From contig CATYOF010000014.1 of NCBI GenBank assembly GCA_958410215.1, positions 1-64,000 on the forward strand: 64,000 bases of DNA, in the 5' to 3' direction. Below are positions 24,822-33,410 of this stretch, in pieces (the stretch's first letter is position 1; each line of letters starts with the position of its first letter). The translations under genes were made by a program, and so were the position numbers. The DNA is from an uncultured Cryptobacterium sp. (GTDB taxonomy: Bacteria; Actinomycetota; Coriobacteriia; Coriobacteriales; Eggerthellaceae). The notes beneath the pieces are model-generated. The model ran no database searches. It worked only from the letters and a program-made list of their open reading frames with translations, and was not told the origin of the DNA.

Positions 24822-26307
24822 TATTGGTCCAGTCCTTACCTACTACCACCTGAACATCGGTTTTTAGCGAATAGTACACACCAGCAGAAACGGTTCGTCC
24901 CGTTCCGAGCGCTTGCACTATGGCTTCGGCAGCTGTTTTATCCTTTTCCTCGCGATAAATTACAAGCGTTTCATCATAAACGAAAGATTCCGCGTTACCT
25001 GTTTCTTCAATTTTGTAACCATTATTCGTCAGTACTTCTGCTGCTTGCGCACTATAGCCATCAACACCTGCGCCATTAAGTACGGTAATAGTAACAGCAG
25101 CCTTGTCTACCCCACTTGTGTCCACGGAAGTGTCCATATCCTGGCCAGATTTGAACTTCTCTAGCAGCTGAGGAAAAGTTGATGCAACCGACCAATACAC
25201 GCTATCGCCTGCCGTAATGTCACTACCAGGAACTACTGCGGTGTGAATAGTCGCTTCGCCATATATTCCTGCAATAGAATTCAGCACATCATAGCTCATA
25301 TCGGTTTTAATCTTGCCTGCAATGGTGTCGGCATTCATGGCAAACCCAATGCCGCCTTTAGCTTGAATCGCATCAATCAAAGCGGTAAAGATTTGGTTTT
25401 GGATGGAAGAACGCTGTTCAAAGCCGCTATTGTAGTTTTTTGCGCTCACGTAGGTAAGAGCCTGTTCTCCATTAAGCGTTTGCTCACCCGGATCAATTAC
25501 CACCGTACCGACCGTCGGGTCATCCACATAGGTATCGACGTTTACTTGCAAACCGCCCAACGCATCCACCAATGCAACAAAATCGCTATCGGTTATGCGA
25601 ACATAGTGATTAATATCTTGTTCGATTAAACCCGAAACACGGCGCACCAATTCGCCTTCATTTGCTGCATAAGGCGCATCGCGAAGCATCGTAGCTGAAT
25701 CAGGCGCATTTTCATACGTTTCCGAAATGGCACTAGGAATATTAAGCAACGATATAGTTTTATTGGGCACATCCACGCGCATTACCGCTAAGTAGCTTGC
25801 CGTTTCTCCTGCAGGGTCGGTATCGGAAATACCAGCAAGCAATATATAGAAGGGGTCGGTATCCGATGCAGGTGCCACAAGGGCATTGCTTACTTCCGAA
25901 TCATCAAGAGCCATGGAAGAAGACACCGATCCGCGAAACGCGCAATTTCCCAAGGTAAGAGCAATAGCAACTACCACTAAGACCACAATCGCAATAAGAA
26001 CATAGCGCGCACGATCCCGCCTGCGCATAAACGTGGCGGTACGCGAACCACCACTTTGGTGGCGTGCAGTACGTTCATCAACCGATCGCGACTGAAAATG
26101 AATCTGATTTATTTCCCCTGATCGTGTATGTACTCGCTGAGAAGAGGGACGTCGTTGGTTGCTTGAAGTGTGCGAGGTGTGCGTATGAGAACCAGTCTGC
26201 CTACGCGCATGGGAGCCCACCACCGAAGACGACCACGCATCCTGACGACGACGCGAAGTTCGCCTAGACGGACGTCCGTGCATAGTATCTTTTCGTTTTC
26301 CAAACAT
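24814..26307 (-). CDS. LytR-CpsA-Psr (LCP) family wall polymer ligase with LytR_C domain
   Basis: Probably attaches wall polymers to peptidoglycan. A cytoplasmic tail of about 100 residues rich in Arg, Ser and His is followed by one membrane helix (about 103-124) and the LCP catalytic domain (about 160-330; IPSAISETYENAPDSA, then DINHYVRITDSDFVALVDAL and VSAKNY). A LytR_C domain follows (about 400-490, ITVLNGAGVDGYSAQAAEVL). The usual LCP arginine cluster reads less clearly than in canonical members. AGGATT precedes the ATG. It sits between murA and folC. Confidence 0.88.
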   Translation of the reverse strand: MFGKRKDTMHGRPSRRTSRRRQDAWSSSVVGSHARRQTGSHTHTSHTSSNQRRPSSQRVHTRSGEINQIHFQSRSVDERTARHQSGGSRTATFMRRRDRARYVLIAIVVLVVVAIALTLGNCAFRGSVSSSMALDDSEVSNALVAPASDTDPFYILLAGISDTDPAGETASYLAVMRVDVPNKTISLLNIPSAISETYENAPDSATMLRDAPYAANEGELVRRVSGLIEQDINHYVRITDSDFVALVDALGGLQVNVDTYVDDPTVGTVVIDPGEQTLNGEQALTYVSAKNYNSGFEQRSSIQNQIFTALIDAIQAKGGIGFAMNADTIAGKIKTDMSYDVLNSIAGIYGEATIHTAVVPGSDITAGDSVYWSVASTFPQLLEKFKSGQDMDTSVDTSGVDKAAVTITVLNGAGVDGYSAQAAEVLTNNGYKIEETGNAESFVYDETLVIYREEKDKTAAEAIVQALGTGRTVSAGVYYSLKTDVQVVVGKDWTNNA

Positions 26308-26331
26308 GCTTAATCCTGCAAGTAGTCTTGT

Positions 26332-27600
26332 TTACAGCGTAGTACGTTCAACCTTAGCACCCAAGGCGCTTAGTTTTCCTACGTAATTTTCATACCCACG
26401 ATCAATGTGATAAATATCATGCACGATTGTTTCACCTTCCGCGGCAAGACCAGCAATAACCAATGCTGCACCACCGCGGAGATCAGGCGAAGAAACAGGA
26501 GCACCCTGGAGCTTATCTACCCCTTGGATGAGTGCATGGTGTCCTTCGACAGTAATATTTGAACCCATGCGGTTAAGCTCAGAGGCAAACATGAAGCGAT
26601 TCTCGAAAATGTTTTCGGAAATAACCGAATTACCTTGCGCAAGAGCCGTAAGCAACATAAACTGCGCCTGAAGATCCGTCGGGAACCCAGGGTGAGGAAG
26701 GGTTTGAATATCCACTGCCTGAAGGGGCTTATCCCGATAAACCGTGATGGAGTTATCGGTTGTGGTAACCTCGCAACCCATTTGTTCAAGTTTCATAATA
26801 GCCATGCGCAAAAACGAAGGATCAATTCCTTCTGCCGTAACCGGACCGCCTAAAAGCGCACCTGCCGTTAAATAGGTACCTGCCTCAATGCGGTCGCCCA
26901 CCGTAGTGTGTTCACACGGATGCATGGCAGAAAGCGGCACTCCCTGTACCGTAATAGTAGGCGAACCCGCCCCTTCCACATGAGCGCCCATAGCATTAAG
27001 CATGTTTGCTAAGTCTACAATTTCTGGCTCACGAGCCGCATTGTCAATAACAGAGGTACCTTCTACCGCTACTGCTGCCATGAGCATGTTTTCTGTTGCA
27101 CCTACGCTGGGGAATTCAAGCAGTACATCGGCCGCGTGAAGTCCATGAGGGGTTGAAGCATACAAATAGCCGTGTTCATTTTTGAAATGAACACCCATGG
27201 CTTGAAGCACTTTTAAGTGCATATCGATTTTGCGAGCACCCAGATTGCAACCACCCGGCATAGCAACTTTAGCGCAGCCAAAACGACCCAAAAGTGGGCC
27301 TAATACTGAAATGCTGGCACGCATCTTAGAAACTAATTCATAGGGGGTTTCATGGCCTTCGGCGTTGGTGGTATCCACTACCAACGATTTGTTTTCCCAG
27401 TACACTTCAGCACCCAAACTGCGTAATACTGCACTCATAATTTCAGTATCAGAAATATGAGGAACATTATGAATAATGCTTTTACCCTGCCCTAAAATAG
27501 CAGCAGCAATAAGTTTCAATGCAGAATTCTTCGCGCCACCTATTTGAACGGTACCCGATACGTTTTCTGTTTCGCGAGCAATAATTACTTCTTCAGACAT
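26332..27600 (-). CDS. murA: UDP-N-acetylglucosamine 1-carboxyvinyltransferase
   Basis: First committed step of peptidoglycan synthesis. Motifs: GGAKNSALKLIAAAIL (N-terminal, Lys-Asn pair), RASISVLGPLLGRFGCAKVA with the flexible loop residue at the GCAKVAMPGGCNLG Cys position (the Cys that fosfomycin attacks in most MurA), and LRGGAALVIAGLAAEG near the end. Start at 27600 follows AAAGGAT; upstream in-frame starts to 27675 lack sites. 422 residues is typical. Confidence 0.94.
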   Translation of the reverse strand: MSEEVIIARETENVSGTVQIGGAKNSALKLIAAAILGQGKSIIHNVPHISDTEIMSAVLRSLGAEVYWENKSLVVDTTNAEGHETPYELVSKMRASISVLGPLLGRFGCAKVAMPGGCNLGARKIDMHLKVLQAMGVHFKNEHGYLYASTPHGLHAADVLLEFPSVGATENMLMAAVAVEGTSVIDNAAREPEIVDLANMLNAMGAHVEGAGSPTITVQGVPLSAMHPCEHTTVGDRIEAGTYLTAGALLGGPVTAEGIDPSFLRMAIMKLEQMGCEVTTTDNSITVYRDKPLQAVDIQTLPHPGFPTDLQAQFMLLTALAQGNSVISENIFENRFMFASELNRMGSNITVEGHHALIQGVDKLQGAPVSSPDLRGGAALVIAGLAAEGETIVHDIYHIDRGYENYVGKLSALGAKVERTTL

Positions 27601-27978
27601 ACCTATCCTTTCGAATAAGCTCTGGCAAAATCCCTTGCAATAATGCGAAATTACGCCCATTGTTCGTATTGGCATCGCACGTAAGCATAGTGTTTGCCAT
27701 CATAAAAGCCTACGAAGGGTTTTTCGAACTTCCCTATTATAAATAAGTGCACGCCCATACGTTCAAGTCTTATATAGGTTACATATTTCTTATTGAAGCC
27801 AGACAAACAATCAGTCAACTAACCAGTCAACCAACCAATTAATTAATTGGTTGATTATCCAACCAAGCGGTATATCTTTTAGTGGCCGTGATTACATAAA
27901 AAAGAGCCACACTACGTGTGGCTCTATAAAAGATATAACTACCAACAAAAGGCAAGAATATATCAGAAACTGCTACCT
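27601..27978. promoter_or_regulatory. Intergenic region murA / tsf
   Basis: A 378-base AT-rich stretch. It holds the tsf terminator (27896-27925), a run of short CAACCA/CAGTCAA repeats and an AATTAATTAATTGG palindrome (27808-27868), and probably the murA promoter in 27610-27760. No gene seen. Confidence 0.5.
27896..27925 (-). terminator. Terminator downstream of tsf
   Basis: A 10-bp perfect stem (27903-27912 with 27916-27925, AGAGCCACAC) with a 3-base loop, followed on the minus strand by TTTTTTAT. It lies about 55 bases beyond the tsf stop and ends the rpsB-tsf operon. Confidence 0.88.
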
Positions 27979-28848
27979 TTATTCACCAAGCATGAAACGC
28001 TTGAAGTCAACAATTTCAATGGTGGTACCCAGCTGCTTAGCAACTGCAGCGGTGTACTGATTTACGGACTGATCAGGATCCTTTACGAAAGCCTGCTCGG
28101 TCAAGCAGCTTTCCTTGTAGAACTTCTCCATACGACCAGTAGCAATCTTTTCCTGAATGTTTTCTGGCTTGCCAGATTCTGCAGCCTGAGCCTTATAGAT
28201 GCTCATTTCATGCTCGATGATTGCAGGATCTACCGACTCGCGCGTAGCAGCTACAGGGCTTGCAGCAGCAACCTGCATTGCGATGTCGCGACCATACTTC
28301 TTGAAATCGTCGTTAGTAGCGAAGGAAGTATCGCCCAGCTTGAACTCAACCAGAACGCCAATCTTGCCGCCACCATGAATGTAGCTTGCAACAGCGCCTT
28401 CAGGCTGACCTGCATAAGCAAAACGAGCAAGCTGGATGTTTTCGCCAAGGGTGTGGATAGCGTCGGTTACTACGTCTTCAACCTTTTCGCCGTCGATTTC
28501 AGCTGCCTTCAACGCATCCATATCAGCAGGCTGATTAGCAATTACCGCGGTTGCAATCTTTTCAGCATAAGCATGGAACTTTTCGTTCATGCCTACGAAG
28601 TCGGTTTCGCAGTTAAGCTCAACCAAAGCACCTGCCTGACCATTGTCAGAAACAAGAGCCATTACCATACCTTCGTTAGTAGCACGACCTGCTTTCTTAG
28701 CAGCAGCAGCAAGACCGTGGGTACGAAGAACGTCAACTGCCTTATCGATGTCGCCTTCAGCCTCAGTCAGAGCCTTCTTGCATTCCATCATACCAGCGCC
28801 AGTCATCTCGCGAAGTTCTTTTACAAGAGCTGCGGTGATTTGTGCCAT
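27979..28848 (-). CDS. tsf: Elongation factor Ts
   Basis: Nucleotide exchange factor for EF-Tu. The N-terminal UBA-like domain (VKELREMTGAGMMECKKALT, about 8-27) and the core motif VELNCETDFV (about 77-86) are unmistakable. 289 residues is typical. AAGGAGTGACAAC precedes the ATG. It follows rpsB in the standard order. Confidence 0.97.
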   Translation of the reverse strand: MAQITAALVKELREMTGAGMMECKKALTEAEGDIDKAVDVLRTHGLAAAAKKAGRATNEGMVMALVSDNGQAGALVELNCETDFVGMNEKFHAYAEKIATAVIANQPADMDALKAAEIDGEKVEDVVTDAIHTLGENIQLARFAYAGQPEGAVASYIHGGGKIGVLVEFKLGDTSFATNDDFKKYGRDIAMQVAAASPVAATRESVDPAIIEHEMSIYKAQAAESGKPENIQEKIATGRMEKFYKESCLTEQAFVKDPDQSVNQYTAAVAKQLGTTIEIVDFKRFMLGE

Positions 28849-28912
28849 GTTGTCACTCCTTTTTTCTATACCTGTCCGAAAAAACTGTAGAAAATCTTTC
28901 GGGCAATAGGGG

Positions 28913-28938
28913 CGCCCCGCTTAAGCAGGGCGTTTTTT
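28913..28938 (+). terminator. Plus-oriented hairpin with T-run between rpsB and tsf
   Basis: Stem CGCCCCGC/GCAGGGCG (one mismatch) with loop TTAA is followed by TTTTTT on the plus strand, opposite to the direction of rpsB-tsf. On the minus strand it is a plain hairpin without a T-run. It could stop antisense transcription or act as an mRNA-processing hairpin. Confidence 0.55.
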
Positions 28939-28954
28939 CTCCTTTAAGAACAAG

Positions 28955-29728
28955 TTACTCTGCAGCAGCTTCGGTTGCAGCTTCTGCAGGAGCGTCAGCA
29001 GGAGCTTCTTCGGTTGCTTCAGCAGTCATATCCTCTACGGTAACAGGAGCGCCCGTACCAGCGATAACTGCATCAGCAATAAAGTCTGCCAACAAACGAA
29101 CGGAACGAATAGCGTCGTCGTTTGCAGGAATACCATAATCTACGTCGTCAGGATCGCAGTTGGTGTCAAGAGTACCAACAATAGGAATGTTCAGACGATG
29201 AGATTCATGAATTGCAATCTGTTCACGATTGGTATCAATAACGAATACCATATCAGGAACCTTCTTCATGTTGCGGATACCGTTGAGGTTGGTCTGCAAC
29301 TTAGCAAGTTCCTTGCGAAGCAGAATCTGTTCCTTCTTAGGAAGAACATCCATGCGACCATCGGTTTCCATTGCTTCCAGCTCTTCCATGCGCTGAACAC
29401 GAGAGCGGATAGTAACGAAGTTGGTCAGCATACCGCCAAGCCAGCGAGCGTTTACATAAGGCATACCGCAACGGTTAGCAGCATTAGCGATGGATTCCTG
29501 AGCCTGCTTCTTGGTGCCCACAAACAGAACCGTGCCGCCCTTTTCAGCGCAACGAGATACTGCAGTGTAAGCAGCGTCCAAACCATAGAGGGTTTCCTTG
29601 AGGTCGATGATGTAGATGTCGCCACGATTACCGAAAATATAGGGCTTCATCTTAGGATTCCAACGACGGGTCTGATGACCGAAGTGGGTGCCTGCATCAA
29701 GCAAGGACTTGATAGTAATTTTTGCCAT
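28955..29728 (-). CDS. rpsB: Ribosomal protein uS2
   Basis: Small-subunit protein. Motifs AGTHFGHQTRRWNPKM (near the start), FVGTKKQAQESI, GMPYVNARWLGGMLTNF and the C-terminal PIVGTLDTNCDPDDVDY are all present. The last 30 residues are an acidic Ala/Glu tail. Start at 29728 follows GGAGAAAAC; the frame stays open to 29782. A promoter and about 280-base leader precede it (30019-30046). Confidence 0.97.
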   Translation of the reverse strand: MAKITIKSLLDAGTHFGHQTRRWNPKMKPYIFGNRGDIYIIDLKETLYGLDAAYTAVSRCAEKGGTVLFVGTKKQAQESIANAANRCGMPYVNARWLGGMLTNFVTIRSRVQRMEELEAMETDGRMDVLPKKEQILLRKELAKLQTNLNGIRNMKKVPDMVFVIDTNREQIAIHESHRLNIPIVGTLDTNCDPDDVDYGIPANDDAIRSVRLLADFIADAVIAGTGAPVTVEDMTAEATEEAPADAPAEAATEAAAE

Positions 29729-30018
29729 GTTTTCTCCATTCGTTAAACCTCTGCGTGGGTTCATTCCTTTATTCGCAATCAATCAAACACCTGTGCCGCC
29801 TGCGCTTTTTCTTGTTGCAACCGTTACCGTTACAACATTTTGATAGGCGCATTAAACGTATTGCTCAAGCATTTTTCATGATCACTGGCGAAATCAGGTC
29901 CGCCACGCATGCGAAATACTTACTACTGCCCCACATACAGCCTCTTGCCGAATGCGGTTTCTTGAAGAAGGGTGCCCTATGGCAAATGGGCACACTCCTA
30001 CAAATTTGCAGCCTTTGT

Positions 30019-30046
30019 AGTATAGCAAGCTGAACGCACCATGCAA
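30019..30046 (-). promoter_or_regulatory. Promoter of rpsB-tsf
   Basis: On the minus strand, TTGCAT (30046-30041) and TATACT (30024-30019) are 16 bases apart, a good housekeeping sigma promoter. The start would be near 30012, leaving a leader of roughly 280 bases before rpsB, with a hairpin GTGCCC/GGGCAC at 29972-29993. Confidence 0.65.
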
Positions 30047-30094
30047 GAACTTAGGTATTCGTATACGACATTCTTACAAAAGTCATACAAACTA

Positions 30095-31330
30095 CTAACC
30101 AACCAATTCATCCAAGGTCTTAGGGCCGCAAACAGACCCATCGGCCATAGCAGCTTCAATCTGTTCGTCGGTATAACCCAAATCCTTCATAACTGCTACC
30201 GTTGAGCTTCCCAACTTATCAGTTGGCGTGAATACAGGAGCAGGTTCGGATTCAAACTGGATAGGCACCGTAGGAATGTTGCGATCTGCTTCAGGATAGT
30301 GAATCTTGACCAGGTAATCGTTATCCCAAACATTCTGATCTTCATAGACATCGAGCGGGGTTTGGCAAAGCTCAATAGGAATACCCGCGTCTTTAAAGAG
30401 CTTAAGTGCTTCAGCCGCGGTCATCTTAGCAAGTGCTTCATCCAAAATACCAACCACTTCAGGATTTAAGCCCGCCTCATTCATCTTGTTGCAATTAACC
30501 AAACGAGGTTCATCAATTAAATCGTCGCGGCCAATAAGACCCATAATCTTGTTGTAGTCGCGATCGTATTCAGGGTCGCACATTGCCAGGTATTTGCCAT
30601 CGCCAGTCATATATACATTATTGAAAGGACAAATAACCTCTAAGCGGCTCTTTGGATAAGGATTGCCATACTGCGCAGAAATCATGCCAGTCATAAGCGC
30701 ATAAACGCCCGCATGCTGCAAAGCGCAGGTTACATAATCGCCAACACCAGATTTTTCACGCCCGATAACTGCTGCGCAAATACCTGCCGCCAAAAACATT
30801 GCCGCTTGCAAATCTCCATAGCCGTTGGTTGGAATCATAGGAGAGTCCCCACGATTGACTGTGGTACCAAATACGCCACCGCGAGCCATATAACAGGTTA
30901 CGTCAAAACCAGGATCATCCTTTTCGGCTCCCTTTTTGCCGTAGCCAAGACCATGACCCATAATCAAACGCGGATACTTTGCGTGAAGCGTTTCCCAATC
31001 CAGACCCATTTTACGCAACGATTTTGTACGAGTATTCGTAATGAAAACATCCGCTTCAGAAAGCAGCTTATCCATTACTTCGGCACCTACTTCGCTCTTT
31101 AAGTTCAGCGAAATAAAACGCTTGTGCAAATTGCACATATCAAAGGCAAGATTTTCTTCATCTGACATAGGCATATTGAATACTGCTGCCTGCGTTACAC
31201 GCAGCGGATCGCCCTTTGCGGCCTCAACTTTGATAACATCGGCGCCCCATTCGCCAAGAACGCGGCCTGTTGCGGGCGTTGCCATGTAGGTAGTTAAATC
31301 AACAACCTTAATTCCCTCGAGCGGCTTCAT
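30095..31330 (-). CDS. Family III CoA-transferase (CaiB/BaiF type)
   Basis: Moves CoA between carboxylic acids through an aspartyl-CoA intermediate. The N-terminal signature (LEGIKVVDLTTYMATPATGR, then GADVIKVEAAKGDPLR) and the catalytic-Asp region TNGYGDLQAAMFLAAG (Asp at about 172) are present. 411 residues is normal. It is isolated from pathway genes, so the acid substrate is unknown; relatives act on carnitine, bile acids, oxalate and 2-hydroxy acids. A structured leader with paired arms lies just before its ribosome site. Confidence 0.9.
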   Translation of the reverse strand: MKPLEGIKVVDLTTYMATPATGRVLGEWGADVIKVEAAKGDPLRVTQAAVFNMPMSDEENLAFDMCNLHKRFISLNLKSEVGAEVMDKLLSEADVFITNTRTKSLRKMGLDWETLHAKYPRLIMGHGLGYGKKGAEKDDPGFDVTCYMARGGVFGTTVNRGDSPMIPTNGYGDLQAAMFLAAGICAAVIGREKSGVGDYVTCALQHAGVYALMTGMISAQYGNPYPKSRLEVICPFNNVYMTGDGKYLAMCDPEYDRDYNKIMGLIGRDDLIDEPRLVNCNKMNEAGLNPEVVGILDEALAKMTAAEALKLFKDAGIPIELCQTPLDVYEDQNVWDNDYLVKIHYPEADRNIPTVPIQFESEPAPVFTPTDKLGSSTVAVMKDLGYTDEQIEAAMADGSVCGPKTLDELVG

Positions 31331-31794
31331 GCGATTCTCCCTCCTTCTCAGGCTAAGCTTTTGCGCTTATACGCCTTGGCAACAACCATGCGTTTCCCCT
31401 AACGCATTGCGTTACTCACACGCCTGAGAATTGCAAGCTATAACCCCTTGCCAGGCTTATAGCTTAAATTAATTACATTCTTTAATTATAGGCATGAAAG
31501 GAATGAATCCGAAGTGATAAGGCATGACAAAAATACTGATTATGACCTTTTATATAAAAAGAAATAATGACTTGTTGCCCTGTTTGAAACTACCAATGGA
31601 TAACGTAAAAATCGTTAACAATACCAGGTTCTGAAGGGACATTTCGACTTCATTGCACCTAGGCTTTCACCCGCCAAACATCGCTATTTCTCGTCGCTCA
31701 TTATCCTTGTGTGCGCGCTGGGCTTATCGCCCTTCGTGTTTACGCCAGATCGCTAGTTATCTTGTATCGTTACCAAGCGCGCCAACTGCATCAC
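31331..31794. promoter_or_regulatory. Intergenic region upstream of CoA-transferase gene
   Basis: A 464-base region. It holds the leader structure (31345-31430), an inverted repeat AAGCTATAA/TTATAGCTT (31435-31443 and 31457-31465) that could be an operator, and, nearer to the NYN gene end (31620-31794), GC-richer sequence with short hairpins such as GGGC-TTAT-CGCCC but no frame I would call a gene. Confidence 0.45.
31345..31430 (-). promoter_or_regulatory. Structured 5' leader of the CoA-transferase mRNA
   Basis: Nine-bp perfect arms (TTCTCAGGC at 31430-31422 and its complement at 31353-31345, minus strand) close an 86-base structure that ends exactly at the GGAGGGAG ribosome site. Inside, the segment ATGCGTT can pair with AACGC just upstream or with AACGCAT just downstream, but not both. 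This alternative pairing resembles a switch; no known riboswitch class was recognised. Confidence 0.4.
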
Positions 31795-32334
31795 TTATCG
31801 ACCATCACGCATAGCTTTAAGCTTCGCTAGGACATCAGGATTTAAGCGATCTGCAACCGTATTTTTTTGCGAGACTTGCAAGTGACTGTCGCGATCGGCT
31901 TCATCCGACAAATCGTCCATTTCAAGACTGAAGCCATTGGCACTCATACGATCTACGCCACCACCAAATACTGCATCCTGAATGGAAGCATCGCTGGTAA
32001 CAACCATAACTTCAACGCGACGTTCACGCGCATCATGAGAAAGCTTTTCAATAACCTTATCTGCCGAAGACCCAAAGGGTGAAAACATAACCTTAACGCC
32101 ACCAATGGTTTGCGTTTTGCCCGCTGATTCAGGATTATCCGCCGCGTCAAACACGATAACGGCACGATATTCACTGCCTGCATATGCGGCCACATCACTG
32201 ATAAGCGCTTCACGTACCATGTTGAATTTTTCGTAAGTATAATCTTCCTGATTGCGCATATGAACATAGCGAGAGCCACTACGCAACACGTTGTAGCCAT
32301 CAACAATAAGAAGCTTGTTACGCTTTTTTGCCAT
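31795..32334 (-). CDS. NYN domain protein, YacP-like RNase
   Basis: Predicted endoribonuclease with a PIN-like NYN fold. The opening strand LLIVDGYNVLRSG (about 7-19) with catalytic Asp, VIVFDAADNPESA, and VMVVTSDASIQDAVFGGG are the family motifs. Start at 32334 lies one base after the stop of the rlmB gene (TAAA-ATG arrangement), giving 179 residues; longer in-frame starts lie inside rlmB. The rlmB-NYN pair is common in Gram-positive bacteria. Confidence 0.88.
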   Translation of the reverse strand: MAKKRNKLLIVDGYNVLRSGSRYVHMRNQEDYTYEKFNMVREALISDVAAYAGSEYRAVIVFDAADNPESAGKTQTIGGVKVMFSPFGSSADKVIEKLSHDARERRVEVMVVTSDASIQDAVFGGGVDRMSANGFSLEMDDLSDEADRDSHLQVSQKNTVADRLNPDVLAKLKAMRDGR

Positions 32335-32335
32335 T

Positions 32336-33103
32336 TTACTGAGCTTTCTTATTCTGTTCGCGACACTGACGCATCCATTCATACATACATGCTGTTGCGG
32401 CCTGCGCCACATTAAGCGACCCTACCTGGCCCGCCTGCGGAAGCGCTACTAAAAAGTCGCAATGTTCCTTGGTAAGACGAGAAAGACCTTCACCTTCACT
32501 ACCCATAACCAGCACCAGACGGCCCGCCATAGGCGCATCCCAAATGCATTCCGTTGCTTGTTCAGACGCACCCGCAACCCAAAAGTTTTCTTTCTTCAGG
32601 CGTTCGATGATTTGGGAAACATTGCTTACCTGAGCAACCTTGATGTGAGAAATAGCCCCTGCAGAGCTTTTATAGGTTGCTGCTGTTACATGAGCAGAAC
32701 GTTTATTAGGAATAATAATGCCTGATGCGCCTACAATTTCTGCCGAACGCGCTATAGCACCCAGGTTTCCTGCATCGGTAATATGGTCAAGAATAATGAT
32801 GAGTGCTTGCCCGCTATGTTCATCAGCATGTTCTTGCGCTGCGTCAATAATGTCTTGCGCACTGACGTAATTAAAAGGGCGAGTTTCCAACATAAGACCC
32901 TGATGAGATCCACGTTCGGAACGCGCATCTAAATCACTACGCTTAACCTGTTTAACCGAAACGCCCATCTTATGGCAGCGTTTTACCACATCGGAAACTA
33001 CTTTATCGCCCTTAAGACCATCGGCGACATATAAACATTTTGCAGGAATATTTGCCTTAAGCGCCTCAAGAACAGGGCGTTTACCTTCTACATATTCTGC
33101 CAT
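32336..33103 (-). CDS. rlmB: 23S rRNA 2'-O-ribose methyltransferase, RlmB/TrmH family
   Basis: SpoU-type methyltransferase with an N-terminal substrate-binding domain (VEGKRPVLEALKANI, about 4-18) and a knotted SAM domain: ILDHITDAGNLGAIARSAE, LVLVMGSEGEGL and QVGSLNVAQAAT. 255 residues is typical. Start at 33103 is set by GGGAGG upstream. Members act on G2251 of 23S rRNA; exact target here is inferred from family. Confidence 0.9.
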   Translation of the reverse strand: MAEYVEGKRPVLEALKANIPAKCLYVADGLKGDKVVSDVVKRCHKMGVSVKQVKRSDLDARSERGSHQGLMLETRPFNYVSAQDIIDAAQEHADEHSGQALIIILDHITDAGNLGAIARSAEIVGASGIIIPNKRSAHVTAATYKSSAGAISHIKVAQVSNVSQIIERLKKENFWVAGASEQATECIWDAPMAGRLVLVMGSEGEGLSRLTKEHCDFLVALPQAGQVGSLNVAQAATACMYEWMRQCREQNKKAQ

Positions 33104-33156
33104 CAGTAGGCCTCCCGGCAATTTCGATACATTCGCACAACACAAACCATTGTATT

Positions 33157-33181
33157 AAAAAAGCGAGCCGCAAGGACTCGC
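33157..33181 (-). terminator. Terminator of the tRNA-Gln gene
   Basis: Stem GCGAG/CTCGC (33181-33177 with 33167-33163) followed on the minus strand by TTTTTTA, about 19 bases after the tRNA 3' end. Confidence 0.8.
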
Positions 33182-33199
33182 CATATTGCTTGAAAAAAC

Positions 33200-33273
33200 T
33201 GGCTGGGCCAGCAGGATTCGAACCTACATAGCTGGTACCAAAAACCAGAGTCCTACCATTGGACGATGGCCCA
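33200..33273 (-). tRNA. tRNA-Gln (anticodon TTG)
   Basis: Cloverleaf on the minus strand: acceptor stem TGGGCCA/TGGCCCA, D-arm with CAATGGTAGG, anticodon stem CTGGT/ACCAG with loop TTTTGGT (anticodon TTG, decoding CAA), T-arm GTAGGTTCGAATCCTGC, and an encoded CCA. A promoter with TTGTCA and GTACAT 17 bases apart (33320-33292) is plausible. Confidence 0.95.
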
Positions 33274-33410
33274 GTATTTCAACTCGAGTGAATGTACCAC
33301 ACTACCAACAGCTCTGACAATGAATATTTGCAAAGCAATCAGAATTCAAAGGGTAATTCACAAAAGCCCTACTATTATAGCGATAAAAAAGGGTGAAATT
33401 AAAGAGAGTT

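Noticed and set aside
26332..27675. Longer murA frame starting at 27675
   Set aside because: The 25 extra residues do not fit MurA and only the ATG at 27600 has a ribosome site.
27916..28890. 324-codon plus-strand frame opposite tsf
   Set aside because: Lies antisense to the well-supported EF-Ts gene; composition is that of a reverse-frame shadow.
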